The notes: generated by a model from the sequence alone, not told the origin. Shown: positions 18,819-27,071, numbered from the stretch's first letter. The stretch is DNA of 64,000 nucleotides from an uncultured bacterium (GCA_949290395.1 CASERQ010000005.1:49761-113760), one strand, 5' to 3'. Made by a program: numbers and translations.

Positions 18819-19865
18819 ATGAAAGTTTTAGTTACAGGTGGATTAGGATTTATTGGAAGTCATACTGTCGTGACTCTTATTGAAAATGGGTACGATGTTG
18901 TAATTGTTGATAACCTTTATAATTCAAAGTTAGAAGTATTAGATCGTATTAAAATGATTACTGGAGTTCTTCCTAAATTCTATAAACTTGATTGTGCATG
19001 TGTTAAAGACATGGATGAACTTTTTGCTAAAGAACATCCAGATTCCATCATTAATTTTGCTGGATATAAAGCAGTTGGTGAAAGCGTTAAAAAACCATTA
19101 ATGTATTATGAAAACAATTTAAATATCTGCTTTGCTTTATTTAGAGCAATGGAAAAATATGATGTTAGAAACTTTGTTTTCTCTTCTAGCGCTACAGTTT
19201 ATGGCTTGCCAGATCGAGTCCCTTTAACAGAAGAAGCTCCTGTTAAGAGCGCAACTTCTCCATATGGAGAAACAAAAGTAATGATTGAAAGAATCTTAGA
19301 AGATATGGCTTTTGTTCATAAAGATTGGAACATTGCTATTTTAAGATACTTTAATCCAATTGGTGCTCATAAATCTGGCTTACTTGGTGAAGATCCTAAT
19401 GGCATTCCAAACAATTTGCTTCCTTATATCAATAAAGTTGCAGTTGGTGTCTTAGATAAATTAAAAGTTTATGGAAATGATTATGAAACAGTTGATGGAA
19501 CTGGCGTTAGAGATTATATCCATGTTGTTGATTTAGCAAAAGGTCACTTACTTGCTTTAAGAAAATTAAAATCTAATCCAGGACTTGTTATTTATAATCT
19601 TGGAACAGGAAAAGGTACATCAGTTTTAGAAATTGTTCAAGCTTATGAAAGAGCAACTGGCGTAAAAATTCCTTATGAAATTGCTCCTCGTAGAGATGGA
19701 GATGTTCCAATTAATTTTGCAGCTACTGATAAAGCTGAAAAAGAACTTGGCTTTAAATGCGAATATACTGTTGAAGATGCTTGTTTAGATGGCTATAATT
19801 TCCAAAAAGCTGAAATGGAAAGAAATGCCACAAAAGAAAACAAAAAGCCTGCAAAAACCTTATAA
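18819..19865 (+). CDS. galE: UDP-glucose 4-epimerase
   Basis: 348 residues from the ATG at 18819, preceded by GAAGGAGG at 18807-18813 (an upstream in-frame GTG at 18804 overlaps that site and is rejected). Signatures: VTGGLGFIGSHTV, NFAGYKAVGESV, SSSATVYG, the catalytic SPYGETK (Tyr-x3-Lys), ILRYFNPIGAH and GVRDYIHVVDLA, all characteristic of GalE. It interconverts UDP-glucose/UDP-galactose (possibly the N-acetyl forms) and supplies galactose donors for the polysaccharide locus upstream. An intrinsic terminator follows. Confidence 0.95.
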   Translation: MKVLVTGGLGFIGSHTVVTLIENGYDVVIVDNLYNSKLEVLDRIKMITGVLPKFYKLDCACVKDMDELFAKEHPDSIINFAGYKAVGESVKKPLMYYENNLNICFALFRAMEKYDVRNFVFSSSATVYGLPDRVPLTEEAPVKSATSPYGETKVMIERILEDMAFVHKDWNIAILRYFNPIGAHKSGLLGEDPNGIPNNLLPYINKVAVGVLDKLKVYGNDYETVDGTGVRDYIHVVDLAKGHLLALRKLKSNPGLVIYNLGTGKGTSVLEIVQAYERATGVKIPYEIAPRRDGDVPINFAATDKAEKELGFKCEYTVEDACLDGYNFQKAEMERNATKENKKPAKTL

Positions 19866-19889
19866 TTTTAAATAGTTAAGATTTATAAT

Positions 19890-19928
19890 GGGCAGATTTT
19901 CTTATAGAAATCTGCCCGTTTTATTTAC
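19890..19928 (+). terminator. Intrinsic terminator of galE
   Basis: Perfect 10-bp GC-containing stem GGGCAGATTT (19890-19899) / AAATCTGCCC (19908-19917) with an 8-base loop, followed by GTTTTATTT. Confidence 0.85.
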
Positions 19929-19941
19929 TAAGAAAGTAAAA

Positions 19942-20163
19942 TTAAAGCTCAAGATTATTTTCATTTAACAAGAATTCTTTAAGTCCGAGTATCAAATAAC
20001 CTTTTTCGGTTCTTCTTGGTTTAATGTTATTTCCTACAATTATTATTTTTTTAAAGGAGTCATTTAACTTATCAAAAGCTTTAGTTTCTCGAATCCATTT
20101 TTCTTCACTAGGAAGAACAAAGGAAGATTGTATGTAATATTTTCTTATGCTCTCGATTCGCAC
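19942..20163 (-). pseudogene. C-terminal relic of a DUF4143-type AAA ATPase
   Basis: About 73 residues containing R-K-Y-Y-I-Q-S-S-F, then R-E-T-K-A-F-D-K-L-N-D-S-F-K-K-I-I-I-V and G-Y-L-I-L-G-L-K-E-F-L-L, which is the usual ending of the large family of ATP-binding proteins with a C-terminal DUF4143 nuclease-like domain. The rest of the ~400-residue protein is missing; the adjacent minus-strand frame (20164-20200) has coding-like remnants in another phase. I read it as a deletion remnant. The assignment rests on this short match only. Confidence 0.55.
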
Positions 20164-20220
20164 ATGACGTCGATAAAAGAATCTCTTTTTATGGCTTTTA
20201 AACTTTTGACAAAATTTCTC

Positions 20221-20258
20221 ACTTCAGATTTTGGTGCATTTGCACCTTTTTCTGAAGT
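20221..20258. repeat. Hairpin-forming dyad in relic region
   Basis: ACTTCAGA (20221-20228) pairs with TCTGAAGT (20251-20258), and GGTGCA (20233-20238) pairs with TGCACC (20241-20246), separated by a symmetrical internal T4/T4 loop. The T-run is inside the stem and not after it, so it is not a typical terminator. Confidence 0.45.
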
Positions 20259-20406
20259 GGATAGTATATTTACTTAAGCGAAAGTTCAGTTATTTTAACT
20301 AGTATCTAAGCGTGCTATTCATTATGAAATAGCAGTTGTAGAAACTTTTAAACTAAAGCAATCTTAAAGAAAGGTATTTATGTTGTTTTAACTATACTTA
20401 TGTTTT

Positions 20407-21774
20407 TTATTCCTGATATAACTTATTATTAATACTCCAATATCCTGTTTTTCTAGATCCATTCCTTTCTAAAATACCATTTGTCATTAAATCTTTTAGA
20501 TGCCTATAAATCGTTGGTTCGGATTTGTTTAGTATCTTTTTAAGTTCTGGAATTGTAACGTTTTTATCTTTTATTATCTCGGATAGAATCTTGCTATCAA
20601 AAGATTTTATCTTATCATTTATCTTATCATTATCTGGCTTTATCTTATCAAAATTGGATGAGAAATTACGTTCAAAGACGAAAGTAAAACCAAATTCATC
20701 GTTTTTATAATAATACTTAACATTATTTTTATTGCACAGGGTAAAAGTTCTTTCAAATCCAGTACCAAAAGAATCAATATAGCCACATTTATATAGAATG
20801 TCGGATATTAAAATGTTTCGAATTTTGCTTCCTATCTCGCCTCTAGCAAATTTTATTGGATCAATATCTTTATAAATAGAACCTGGATTATAAATTTTCA
20901 CAGAGGATCTAAATATAACAAATTGAATCGAATCACTTTTAACTGCGTATTTACAATGAGCAAAACTATTGTTTACGATTTCTCTTATAGCTTTAATTGG
21001 AATCTCAGGAGTATCAATTCTTTCAATACCTAAAATCTCAGATTTAAAAGTAATGTGGTTTTGGATATAGGATGTAGCTTCTTCTATGCATTCAAAAATG
21101 TTTCCTCTAAATTGTTTAATTTGTCCAAATTCACTTCTTGTATCGGTTGGATAATTTGCTTCTTTTATAAGAAGTGGCTTACCTTTACCAAATAAATAAT
21201 ATCCAGCATTATTTATCTTTCCATCGCTAGTAAGTAGTTTTAGTTTTGTTAAAGCTTTTCCAATATCTTCATAGATATAATTGAGCCTTCCTTTTTCGTT
21301 AGCGAGTCTTATGATTTTAATTAATAATTCTTCGTCGATATCATCAAATGTATAATCAGTAGGCTTTTCTTCCCAATTTAAATAATTATCTTCTTTTTGT
21401 TCAAAAAAGTGTTGAAGTTGACTATTTGTCATAGGAATATCGCCATCATCAACTCTAGTGTAATATCTACCATAAGCTGAATATGGAGTATCGTTTCCTT
21501 CTACAAAAATTCTAATTACATCCGCGTCATCGATTTTAACGACATCAATATCTAATCTTGTTGGTAGTGGTTTTAAATTTGTTCTTATTTCGTTAGAAAC
21601 ATCAGAAAGTGTTTTTTTAGAAATTTCAAATTTATGAACTTTATTGTCTGGTCTGATTCCAAAATATAATTCACCTTGATTGCTTTTATTAAGCATTGAA
21701 GATAGTGAAATTACACTTTCTTTAAGCTCTAAAAGTGACTTTTTATATTCTAAAACAACACTTTCTTCTTTCAT
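20407..21774 (-). CDS. AlbA_2 (Schlafen-like) ATP-binding putative regulator
   Basis: 455 residues. N-terminal E-Y-K-K-S-L-L-E-L-K-E-S and GELYFGIRPDNKV (residues ~7-60) match the AlbA_2 domain; the middle has the C-terminal ATPase-type segment I-R-E-I-V-N-N-S-F-A-H; the end (about 400-450) is a winged helix, TIPELKKILNKSEPTIYRHL. The linker before it repeats D-K-I-N/K. Such proteins are probable nucleic-acid-binding regulators, often near mobile or toxin-antitoxin genes. GGAG precedes the start. Upstream, TTATCTTATC appears twice, and the same word recurs in the linker coding sequence. Confidence 0.82.
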   Translation of the reverse strand: MKEESVVLEYKKSLLELKESVISLSSMLNKSNQGELYFGIRPDNKVHKFEISKKTLSDVSNEIRTNLKPLPTRLDIDVVKIDDADVIRIFVEGNDTPYSAYGRYYTRVDDGDIPMTNSQLQHFFEQKEDNYLNWEEKPTDYTFDDIDEELLIKIIRLANEKGRLNYIYEDIGKALTKLKLLTSDGKINNAGYYLFGKGKPLLIKEANYPTDTRSEFGQIKQFRGNIFECIEEATSYIQNHITFKSEILGIERIDTPEIPIKAIREIVNNSFAHCKYAVKSDSIQFVIFRSSVKIYNPGSIYKDIDPIKFARGEIGSKIRNILISDILYKCGYIDSFGTGFERTFTLCNKNNVKYYYKNDEFGFTFVFERNFSSNFDKIKPDNDKINDKIKSFDSKILSEIIKDKNVTIPELKKILNKSEPTIYRHLKDLMTNGILERNGSRKTGYWSINNKLYQE

Positions 21775-21796
21775 TGGTTTGCTCCATTCAAATAAT

Positions 21797-21827
21797 TTAT
21801 CTTATCGTTTTTCAATTTTATCTTATC
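21797..21827. repeat. TTATCTTATC direct repeat, 21-bp period
   Basis: TTATCTTATC at 21797-21806 and 21818-21827, exactly 21 bases apart, upstream of the AlbA_2-type gene. The same word also occurs inside that gene near 20610-20650, where it encodes the D-K-I linker. Candidate operator, or a trace of repeat slippage. Confidence 0.45.
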
Positions 21828-22057
21828 ATTTATCTTTTCATTTTTATAAATTTATATTATGAGATGATATCAAGAAAGGAGTCTTTTTTAACTAAAAAAT
21901 CTTTCCGTCCATGGTTTTTGCTTTATAAAAATATGATGTTGGTTCTTTCTTTATTTGCCACATTTCACGGGGTGACAAGCGAGAAAAACCTAAGTTTTTT
22001 CAGATCCTTAAATTCTCAAGGAAATGTTGGAGTTTCAAAATCATTTAAGTTTTAAAA

Positions 22058-22099
22058 ACGTCTTTTACAACTATGCAATTTTATAGAAGTAAGAGACGT
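22058..22099 (-). terminator. Putative terminator of tRNA-Gln
   Basis: On the minus strand ACGTCTCTTAC pairs with GTAAAAGACGT (one G-U) around a 20-base loop, followed by TTTTAAAA. It starts 12 bases after the tRNA 3' end. Confidence 0.55.
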
Positions 22100-22110
22100 A
22101 AATATTAAAG

Positions 22111-22187
22111 TGGCTGCTCCAGCTGGACTCGAACCAGCAAGAACCATGTTTCAGAGACATGTGACTTTACCATTTGTCTATGGAGCA
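22111..22187 (-). tRNA. tRNA-Gln (CTG anticodon)
   Basis: On the minus strand the cloverleaf is complete: acceptor TGCTCCA/TGGAGCA, anticodon stem CATGT/ACATG with loop CTCTGAA (anticodon CTG), T stem GCTGG/CCAGC with loop TTCGAGT, and an encoded 3' CCA. It reads CAG codons. In so AT-rich a genome a separate TTG isoacceptor is expected elsewhere. Confidence 0.9.
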
Positions 22188-22323
22188 AGCATAGATATTC
22201 TAATATAAAAGAAGAAAGATAGTTAATGAAATTGGAAAAGAAGAAGGATGATTTTTGGGGTGTTTTGATTAAATTACTATCTATTTATTACTAATTTCTT
22301 TAAAAAACATAGTGAGATATTTA

Positions 22324-22354
22324 TTGACACTCTTTAAAACCTACTTGAAAATAA
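22324..22354 (+). promoter_or_regulatory. Putative promoter of the SHOCT gene pair
   Basis: A perfect -35 TTGACA at 22324-22329 and AATAAT at 22349-22354 (19-base spacing, longer than ideal) lie about 55 bases before the start at 22408. Confidence 0.4.
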
Positions 22355-22407
22355 TGTTATGAATTATTTTTACTTAATTATTAAGTAAAGGGAGGGAGTT
22401 ATATCAA

Positions 22408-22857
22408 ATGGTAAAAGCGGCAAAAGTATTTTTAATTCTTGGTATGGTAGGTAGTGCAATTGGTGCATTAGCTATGCTCATCATGGGCATAATTACAGCA
22501 ATAGCTGTAGATCTAATGGGTGGTATTTTGCTTATCATATACACTTTTATTCTTCTTGTTCCTTTTGTAATTGATTACGTTGGTTACAAAAAAATAAATA
22601 ATGCAACAAGAGCAAAAGAGTTAACAACAATTGGCATTCTTACATTAATTTTTGGTGGAATTATTCCAGGTATTTTAATTCTTTTAATTAAAGATGAAGA
22701 TTTAGGTGTTTCAACTTATGTTAAAAAAGAAACAAAACCTACTGCAGATAGTCTTGAAAAAGAATTAAAAGATTTAAATACATTAAAAGATAATGGCGTA
22801 ATTACTCAAGAAGAATACGAAAGTGCTCGTAAAAAAATCATCGATAAGAACTTATAG
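22408..22857 (+). CDS. Small membrane protein with C-terminal SHOCT domain (1)
   Basis: 149 residues. Three to four hydrophobic helices (about 6-32, 38-58, 74-95) followed by a charged linker and a short C-terminal LKDLNTLKDNGVITQEEYES, a SHOCT domain (residues ~120-147), which is a short oligomerisation-like module found at the ends of many membrane proteins. GGGAGG precedes the start. The next gene has the same organisation with a shorter membrane part, so the two form a paralogous pair. Function unknown. Confidence 0.75.
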   Translation: MVKAAKVFLILGMVGSAIGALAMLIMGIITAIAVDLMGGILLIIYTFILLVPFVIDYVGYKKINNATRAKELTTIGILTLIFGGIIPGILILLIKDEDLGVSTYVKKETKPTADSLEKELKDLNTLKDNGVITQEEYESARKKIIDKNL

Positions 22858-22879
22858 TATTTAGGGGAAGGTATTAAAT

Positions 22880-23236
22880 ATGAAAACGGCAGCTAAAGTT
22901 TTTATTATTATTGGAATTGTTACTGGCTTTTGGCTCATTGTTCCTTTAATTGTTGGCATTATTGCTTTAAAGAAATTAGAAAGTGCTAGTTCACATAGTG
23001 AACTTGTAGGAATTGGCGTTGTTACTTTAATTTTCTGTTCATTACTTGGAGGCTTATTTATGCTTCTTGTAAAAGATGAAGATTTAAATAATATAGTACC
23101 AGAAGTCAAAATAAGTGAAAGTAAAGACGACGATTCAATCGTCGATAAAATTCAAAAACTTAGCGAACTTAAAAAAGATGGAACGATAAGTGATGCTGAG
23201 TTTGAAGAATTAAAGAAAAGCGTAATTGAGAAATAG
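22880..23236 (+). CDS. Small membrane protein with C-terminal SHOCT domain (2)
   Basis: 118 residues; 22 bases after its paralogue. Two to three helices (about 5-28 and 48-66), the shared sequence LLVKDEDL after the last one, and a C-terminal SHOCT segment, KIQKLSELKKDGTISDAEFE. Both proteins share V-G-[I/T]-x-T-L-I-F-x-G-type helix 3 wording, consistent with tandem duplication. Start backed by GGGGAAGG. A terminator follows directly. Confidence 0.75.
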   Translation: MKTAAKVFIIIGIVTGFWLIVPLIVGIIALKKLESASSHSELVGIGVVTLIFCSLLGGLFMLLVKDEDLNNIVPEVKISESKDDDSIVDKIQKLSELKKDGTISDAEFEELKKSVIEK

Positions 23237-23264
23237 TGGACTAGTAATAGTCCATTTTTTCTTT
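23237..23264 (+). terminator. Intrinsic terminator of the SHOCT pair
   Basis: TGGACTA (23237-23243) / TAGTCCA (23248-23254), loop GTAA, followed immediately by TTTTTTCTTT. Confidence 0.85.
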
Positions 23265-23293
23265 AAATATGTTTTTAGTTCTTCTTCATGTTC

Positions 23294-23935
23294 TTAAGCT
23301 CCGCTTTTTAAAGTGTCTTCTATAAATTCAGGAGTAATATCTTCTTTCTTGAAACTATTATTTAGAGAATAACAACGAATATATTCGTTATATTTATATT
23401 CTTTATTGAGTTTTTCATAGAGCGCTTTTGTATCTTTTTTATTGAGTGCTTTAAATCCATTTAAAGCATATTTTTCAAGCAGTGTTTTTATGAATTCCTT
23501 GTTCATTGAATGCATTAAGTAGTGATTATAACGCGCTAAGAAAAACTTAAGAGGTTCATCTCTTTTAAAGTTTTTCTTAAGATATGTTTTACTTGCAGCA
23601 ATTGTATCTGCAACATATTCAAGAGAATATTTATATGGAATCTTTTTAAGAATGAAGTCTCCTTTAAATTCACTTATCCAATATTCAAAGTGGTGTTTAT
23701 TGTGATTTGTGTGATGAGTAAATACATCAGAATATAATCCATTATCTTTTCTTTCATTTAATATTGGAGAAAAGTTTCCTTCATAGTATTTAGCGCTTTT
23801 AGAAAATTCTAAGTGAGTAAATTTAGAAAGATCATGAACGATTCCTCTTAGAGGAATCCCAAGTTTACATGTATTAGCAAAAACAAGATAACGATGATTG
23901 AAAACTACTTTTAAATGTTTAAAGAAATTCTTCAT
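23294..23935 (-). CDS. DUF5662 family protein
   Basis: 213 residues. GIPLRGIVHDLSKFTHLEFS, then AKYYEGNFSPI and THHTNHNKHHFEYW carry the His/Asp-rich conserved pattern of DUF5662, an HD-like arrangement that may bind metal. No function is established; database names such as 'catalase' for this family are unreliable. No Shine-Dalgarno lies before the ATG. It is divergent from the fibre operon and shares with it the 357-base gap that contains a 20-bp palindrome. Confidence 0.75.
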   Translation of the reverse strand: MKNFFKHLKVVFNHRYLVFANTCKLGIPLRGIVHDLSKFTHLEFSKSAKYYEGNFSPILNERKDNGLYSDVFTHHTNHNKHHFEYWISEFKGDFILKKIPYKYSLEYVADTIAASKTYLKKNFKRDEPLKFFLARYNHYLMHSMNKEFIKTLLEKYALNGFKALNKKDTKALYEKLNKEYKYNEYIRCYSLNNSFKKEDITPEFIEDTLKSGA

Positions 23936-24292
23936 AAAAAGATTTTAAAACAAAATTAGAAGAAGTAGTTATATAAAGATGAAATATGATTTTATAACCA
24001 AGTTATTAATAGTTTACGTATTTGTGTCATAGCTTAAAAATAGCGATAAATATGGAATTAAAAAGGAAATCAACACGTGTTGATTTTAATTTTAAGCCTT
24101 TTTTGTTGCTAAATTTTTGCAATAAAAATATATTTCAAAAATAAATATGGAAAACCTTTTAAAACTAAGATATTTTTGTAAGTGATAACATTCTTAAAAT
24201 ATTTAGAAAATATTTAGGCTAAAAATTCTCTTGTCGAAGACTTCGTTTTTTTAGATATCATTTAAGAAAGAAAAAGGAAGGATTTATAAAAT
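23936..24292. other. Divergent intergenic region upstream of the fibre-type operon
   Basis: No coding signal. It holds the 20-bp palindrome at 24067-24086, two direct copies of AAAATATTTAG near 24196-24220, and a very short CGAA/TTCG stem with T7 at about 24236-24250. An AAGGAAGGA site precedes the ATG at 24293. No -35/-10 pair stands out. Confidence 0.5.
24067..24086. promoter_or_regulatory. Perfect 20-bp palindrome, candidate operator
   Basis: AAATCAACACGTGTTGATTT is fully self-complementary with no loop. It lies between divergent genes about 205 bases before the fibre gene and 130 before the DUF5662 gene, so a terminator is not expected there. It fits a binding site for a homodimeric regulator with the core CAACACGTGTTG. 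Confidence 0.6.
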
Positions 24293-25090
24293 ATGATGAA
24301 AAGAAAATTTTTAGCTGTATTTTTACCTATAATCGGAACTGTCGCTGTTGTCGGCAGTGGTTTTAGTGCTTGGTATTTCGGAACTTCGACATCAGGAGCT
24401 GCTAAACCTTTTAGCGATGAGATTAATGTTGATATCACTCAAGTTGTTAACAATGAGGGCAAGACTAAGTTAACTATTGATACTAATGCCGAAAAGGATG
24501 AGATGTTCCATGGACAAGATTTATATTTAGATCAAGGCGGGTCGGATGTTAACGGTCTAAATTATGAAGATTCAGGTATTCTTTTTAGTAACAAAGCTAT
24601 CACTGGACAAGCATCTGATTATACAGCGGCTAATGACCTCTTTTTTGAGTTTACAGTTTCTTTAGAAGAAGATGTGCTAAATGGTCTTACTTTAGAGAGG
24701 TTATACGATGCAGGGATGGAATTAAAAATTGCTTTTAAAATTACTCTTCCAGAGAATTTAGCACAATATATAAAATTCCAAGACAATGTTTCACTCGAAG
24801 GAAGTGTAGATGCTAAACAAGATTTAACTCTTACTAATGGTAAAGTTGAATGGACAGTACCTGATCCAGCAGGAACAGCAGGAAGCACAAATCCAACGAC
24901 TTCTGGCACTTGGAAATGGACATTTAGATTAGACTGCTCTACAACTGGTACAGAAAATGCGTATAAGAATGCTTTGTTTACGTGGGTTGACACCAAAAAA
25001 CCTACAAACATGGAAACTTTCACAGCAATGGATACAGCTTTAACAACAGTTTCTCCAATTACTTTTGGCGTTACCGCTACTATTGCTTAG
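24293..25090 (+). CDS. Secreted fibre-like protein A (TasA/camelysin-like context)
   Basis: 265 residues. The N terminus (basic MMKRK, a hydrophobic core to about residue 22, then GSGFSAWYFGTS) is a signal peptide with the position of the conserved motif that in TasA/camelysin precursors is a G-x-x-[A/F]-x-F type site for SipW. The rest is soluble, beta-rich and Thr/Asp-rich, without Cys pairs of note, an LPxTG motif or a second membrane segment. The family is unrecognised. It is the first gene, with a strong AAGGAAGGA site, and is followed by a stable hairpin; I infer it is the major, most expressed subunit. Confidence 0.7.
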   Translation: MMKRKFLAVFLPIIGTVAVVGSGFSAWYFGTSTSGAAKPFSDEINVDITQVVNNEGKTKLTIDTNAEKDEMFHGQDLYLDQGGSDVNGLNYEDSGILFSNKAITGQASDYTAANDLFFEFTVSLEEDVLNGLTLERLYDAGMELKIAFKITLPENLAQYIKFQDNVSLEGSVDAKQDLTLTNGKVEWTVPDPAGTAGSTNPTTSGTWKWTFRLDCSTTGTENAYKNALFTWVDTKKPTNMETFTAMDTALTTVSPITFGVTATIA

Positions 25091-25114
25091 TTTTTAACTC
25101 ACAAATCCCCTTTA

Positions 25115-25157
25115 CTAAACGTATGGGCTCTATGCCTTTTCAGGCCCATACGTTTAG
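25115..25157 (+). promoter_or_regulatory. 14-bp intercistronic hairpin between fibre gene and peptidase gene
   Basis: CTAAACGTATGGGC (25115-25128) pairs perfectly with GCCCATACGTTTAG (25144-25157) around a 15-base loop. No U-run follows, so it is more probably an mRNA-stabilising or partial-attenuation element that keeps protein A in excess over the downstream peptidase. Confidence 0.65.
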
Positions 25158-25176
25158 CCATAATTAGGTATTTTAA

Positions 25177-26247
25177 ATGACTGGACAAGAATTATTAGGA
25201 AACGTTGCTTTTTATGTATCTTTGATAGTCGTTATTGCAATGGCAATAACTTTTTCTATACTTTTTGGAATTTACGGATACTACAAAATTAAACATATTA
25301 AGTATGGACATGAAGACATTCAATTAGAAAAATCACTTCGTAATAGATATAAAGAGATTATACGTAAAAACGAAGACAAGAATTTAAAGATGTCCGATGT
25401 TGAACATAGTAGAATGGCAAATAAACCAGACTATGTTTTAGTCCAAAATGATCCACATGTTAAAACATTTACTTTAGTTGGCGAAAAAGAAGTAGAAGAA
25501 AAGCTTGAACCAACAACAGTAGTAGAAGCAATCCTTGAAGAAAAGAAAAAATCAAAGAAATGGAGAGTTGTCTCTAATATTTTCTTTGCCATTTTTTATA
25601 TTCTTTTGTTGATTTTATTAGGAGTTTCTATTGCATTTAACGTAACTAATCGTCAGTTATATATTGGGAACCAAGGACTTGTTACTATTAGAACAGGTTC
25701 AATGGAAACTGCTAATGAAAACAATGACTACCTTTTTGAAGAGGGTTTAGATAAGCCAGAAGACCGTATTGTTCAATATTCTCTTATTAGTGTCACAAAA
25801 GTAACCTCTCCTGAAGATATGGAGCTTTACAAGATTTATGGATATAGAACTGAAGACAATATTCTTGTTTTCCATAGACTTATTCGTATATATACAAGTC
25901 CAGAGTCTGGCATTACATATTACACATTTAGAGGTGATGCTAATGAAGAATCACTAAGTTTTGAACTTCTTTTAGAATTTGATGATATTGAATGTATGTA
26001 TAGTGGCTTCCAAAATTATGGACTTGGTGTTGCAATTACTTACCTTCAATCAAATATTGGTCTTATTGCAATACTTTCAGCATTTATCTTCTTAATTACA
26101 TATCAAACTACAGAATATTATATTGAAAAAGCTTACGATGCTAGAACTCAGTTTATAGCAAAAGAAATAGATGCAGGGAAGATTATATCTAGCTTGCCTC
26201 CAAATCTAACTAAGAAACAAGTGAAGAAAATGGGAGAGAAAATATGA
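25177..26247 (+). CDS. SipW-like (ER-type) signal peptidase I
   Basis: 356 residues, much longer than SipW (~190). Order: an N-terminal helix (8-32), a ~95-residue charged cytoplasmic insert, a helix (131-152), the catalytic domain, and a C-terminal helix (about 286-306). Catalytic residues of the S26B type are visible: Ser175 in RTGSM, His233 in VFHRLIRI (where bacterial-type enzymes have Lys), and G253-D254 in FRGDANEE. It should cleave the signal peptides of the neighbouring secreted proteins on the outer membrane face. The overlap with the next gene is ATGA-like. The initiator region has only a weak AGG. Confidence 0.85.
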   Translation: MTGQELLGNVAFYVSLIVVIAMAITFSILFGIYGYYKIKHIKYGHEDIQLEKSLRNRYKEIIRKNEDKNLKMSDVEHSRMANKPDYVLVQNDPHVKTFTLVGEKEVEEKLEPTTVVEAILEEKKKSKKWRVVSNIFFAIFYILLLILLGVSIAFNVTNRQLYIGNQGLVTIRTGSMETANENNDYLFEEGLDKPEDRIVQYSLISVTKVTSPEDMELYKIYGYRTEDNILVFHRLIRIYTSPESGITYYTFRGDANEESLSFELLLEFDDIECMYSGFQNYGLGVAITYLQSNIGLIAILSAFIFLITYQTTEYYIEKAYDARTQFIAKEIDAGKIISSLPPNLTKKQVKKMGEKI

Positions 26248-27071
26248 TGTCTTCTCTTTCACGCAAACTTCTTGGTTTTATTATTGCGCCTTTAGGCGCT
26301 TGTTCCATAATTGGAACAGGATTTGCTTCTTGGCTTTTTGGTGGACTAGAAGATACAGAAACTGCTGGCCCTTTTGAACATGAAGTAAACGTTACGACAG
26401 AGGTTAAAAACGGTACATTTGAAATTGTTCAAGCCCCAACTCTTTTACTCTTTTCTGAAGGAACGCTAGGAGCAAGCAATCTTTTTGATGGAATTACTTT
26501 TTATTCAGAAAAAGAAGTTACTTTACCTGGCAGCGACACGCCTGTAACTACAACCGAAAGTGATTCTACATTCACTTTTAGATATATTTATGATGATCCA
26601 ATTTTAGTTGATGAAGAAGCGATAGGAATGAAGCTTAATATTGGTATTAATTTTGAGCTTATTACAAAAAATCCTAATCAAGACAACTTAATGGAAAATT
26701 TCTTAGAAATTTCTAGTGGAATTAAAGATGAAGAGAATGGATATCGTAGAGAAGATACAACAGAAAATGGTGAGTATTACTTCTTTATAACTGATAATCC
26801 TGAATACGCTTTAACTACACTCCATTTTAATGTAGAAACAAAAGATTACACTGTTGACTTAGAAAACAATCAAACAAAGAAAACTAAATGTCTTGAGTGT
26901 AGTGTTGCACTTAACCAATTTTTAAGATATGAAAACGCTGATGTTAAACCACTTGACGCTACAAATTACGCAAAATTAAATAATGCTATTAGAAATGGAC
27001 AATGGGGTTTTAATATTAAACTTATATCCTACTTTACTATTTTAGAAGAAGGAGGTAATCAAAGTGTTTAA
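26244..27071 (+). CDS. Secreted protein B of the SipW-linked operon
   Basis: 275 residues. A signal-peptide N terminus (basic S-R-K, hydrophobic 10-28) ends in GTGFASWLFGGL, the same motif as protein A. Then FEHEVNVTTEV mirrors FSDEINVDITQV of protein A, so the two are distant paralogues over at least the first 50 residues. Remaining residues are beta-rich, acidic and without a membrane anchor. Proposed minor subunit or anchor of the fibre. The gene begins inside the peptidase gene (overlap 26244-26247) and its end encodes the AGGAGGT site of gene C. Confidence 0.7.
   Translation: MMSSLSRKLLGFIIAPLGACSIIGTGFASWLFGGLEDTETAGPFEHEVNVTTEVKNGTFEIVQAPTLLLFSEGTLGASNLFDGITFYSEKEVTLPGSDTPVTTTESDSTFTFRYIYDDPILVDEEAIGMKLNIGINFELITKNPNQDNLMENFLEISSGIKDEENGYRREDTTENGEYYFFITDNPEYALTTLHFNVETKDYTVDLENNQTKKTKCLECSVALNQFLRYENADVKPLDATNYAKLNNAIRNGQWGFNIKLISYFTILEEGGNQSV

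Noticed and set aside
21735..22055. Open frame of 106 residues (+) overlapping the AlbA_2 gene start
   Set aside because: It begins inside the AlbA_2 gene, is dominated by hydrophobic residues from AT-rich DNA, and its AAGGAG site at about 21874 has no start codon at suitable distance.
24236..24250. Short CGAA/TTCG stem with T7 as terminator
   Set aside because: The stem is only four base pairs and no gene upstream on the same strand needs it.
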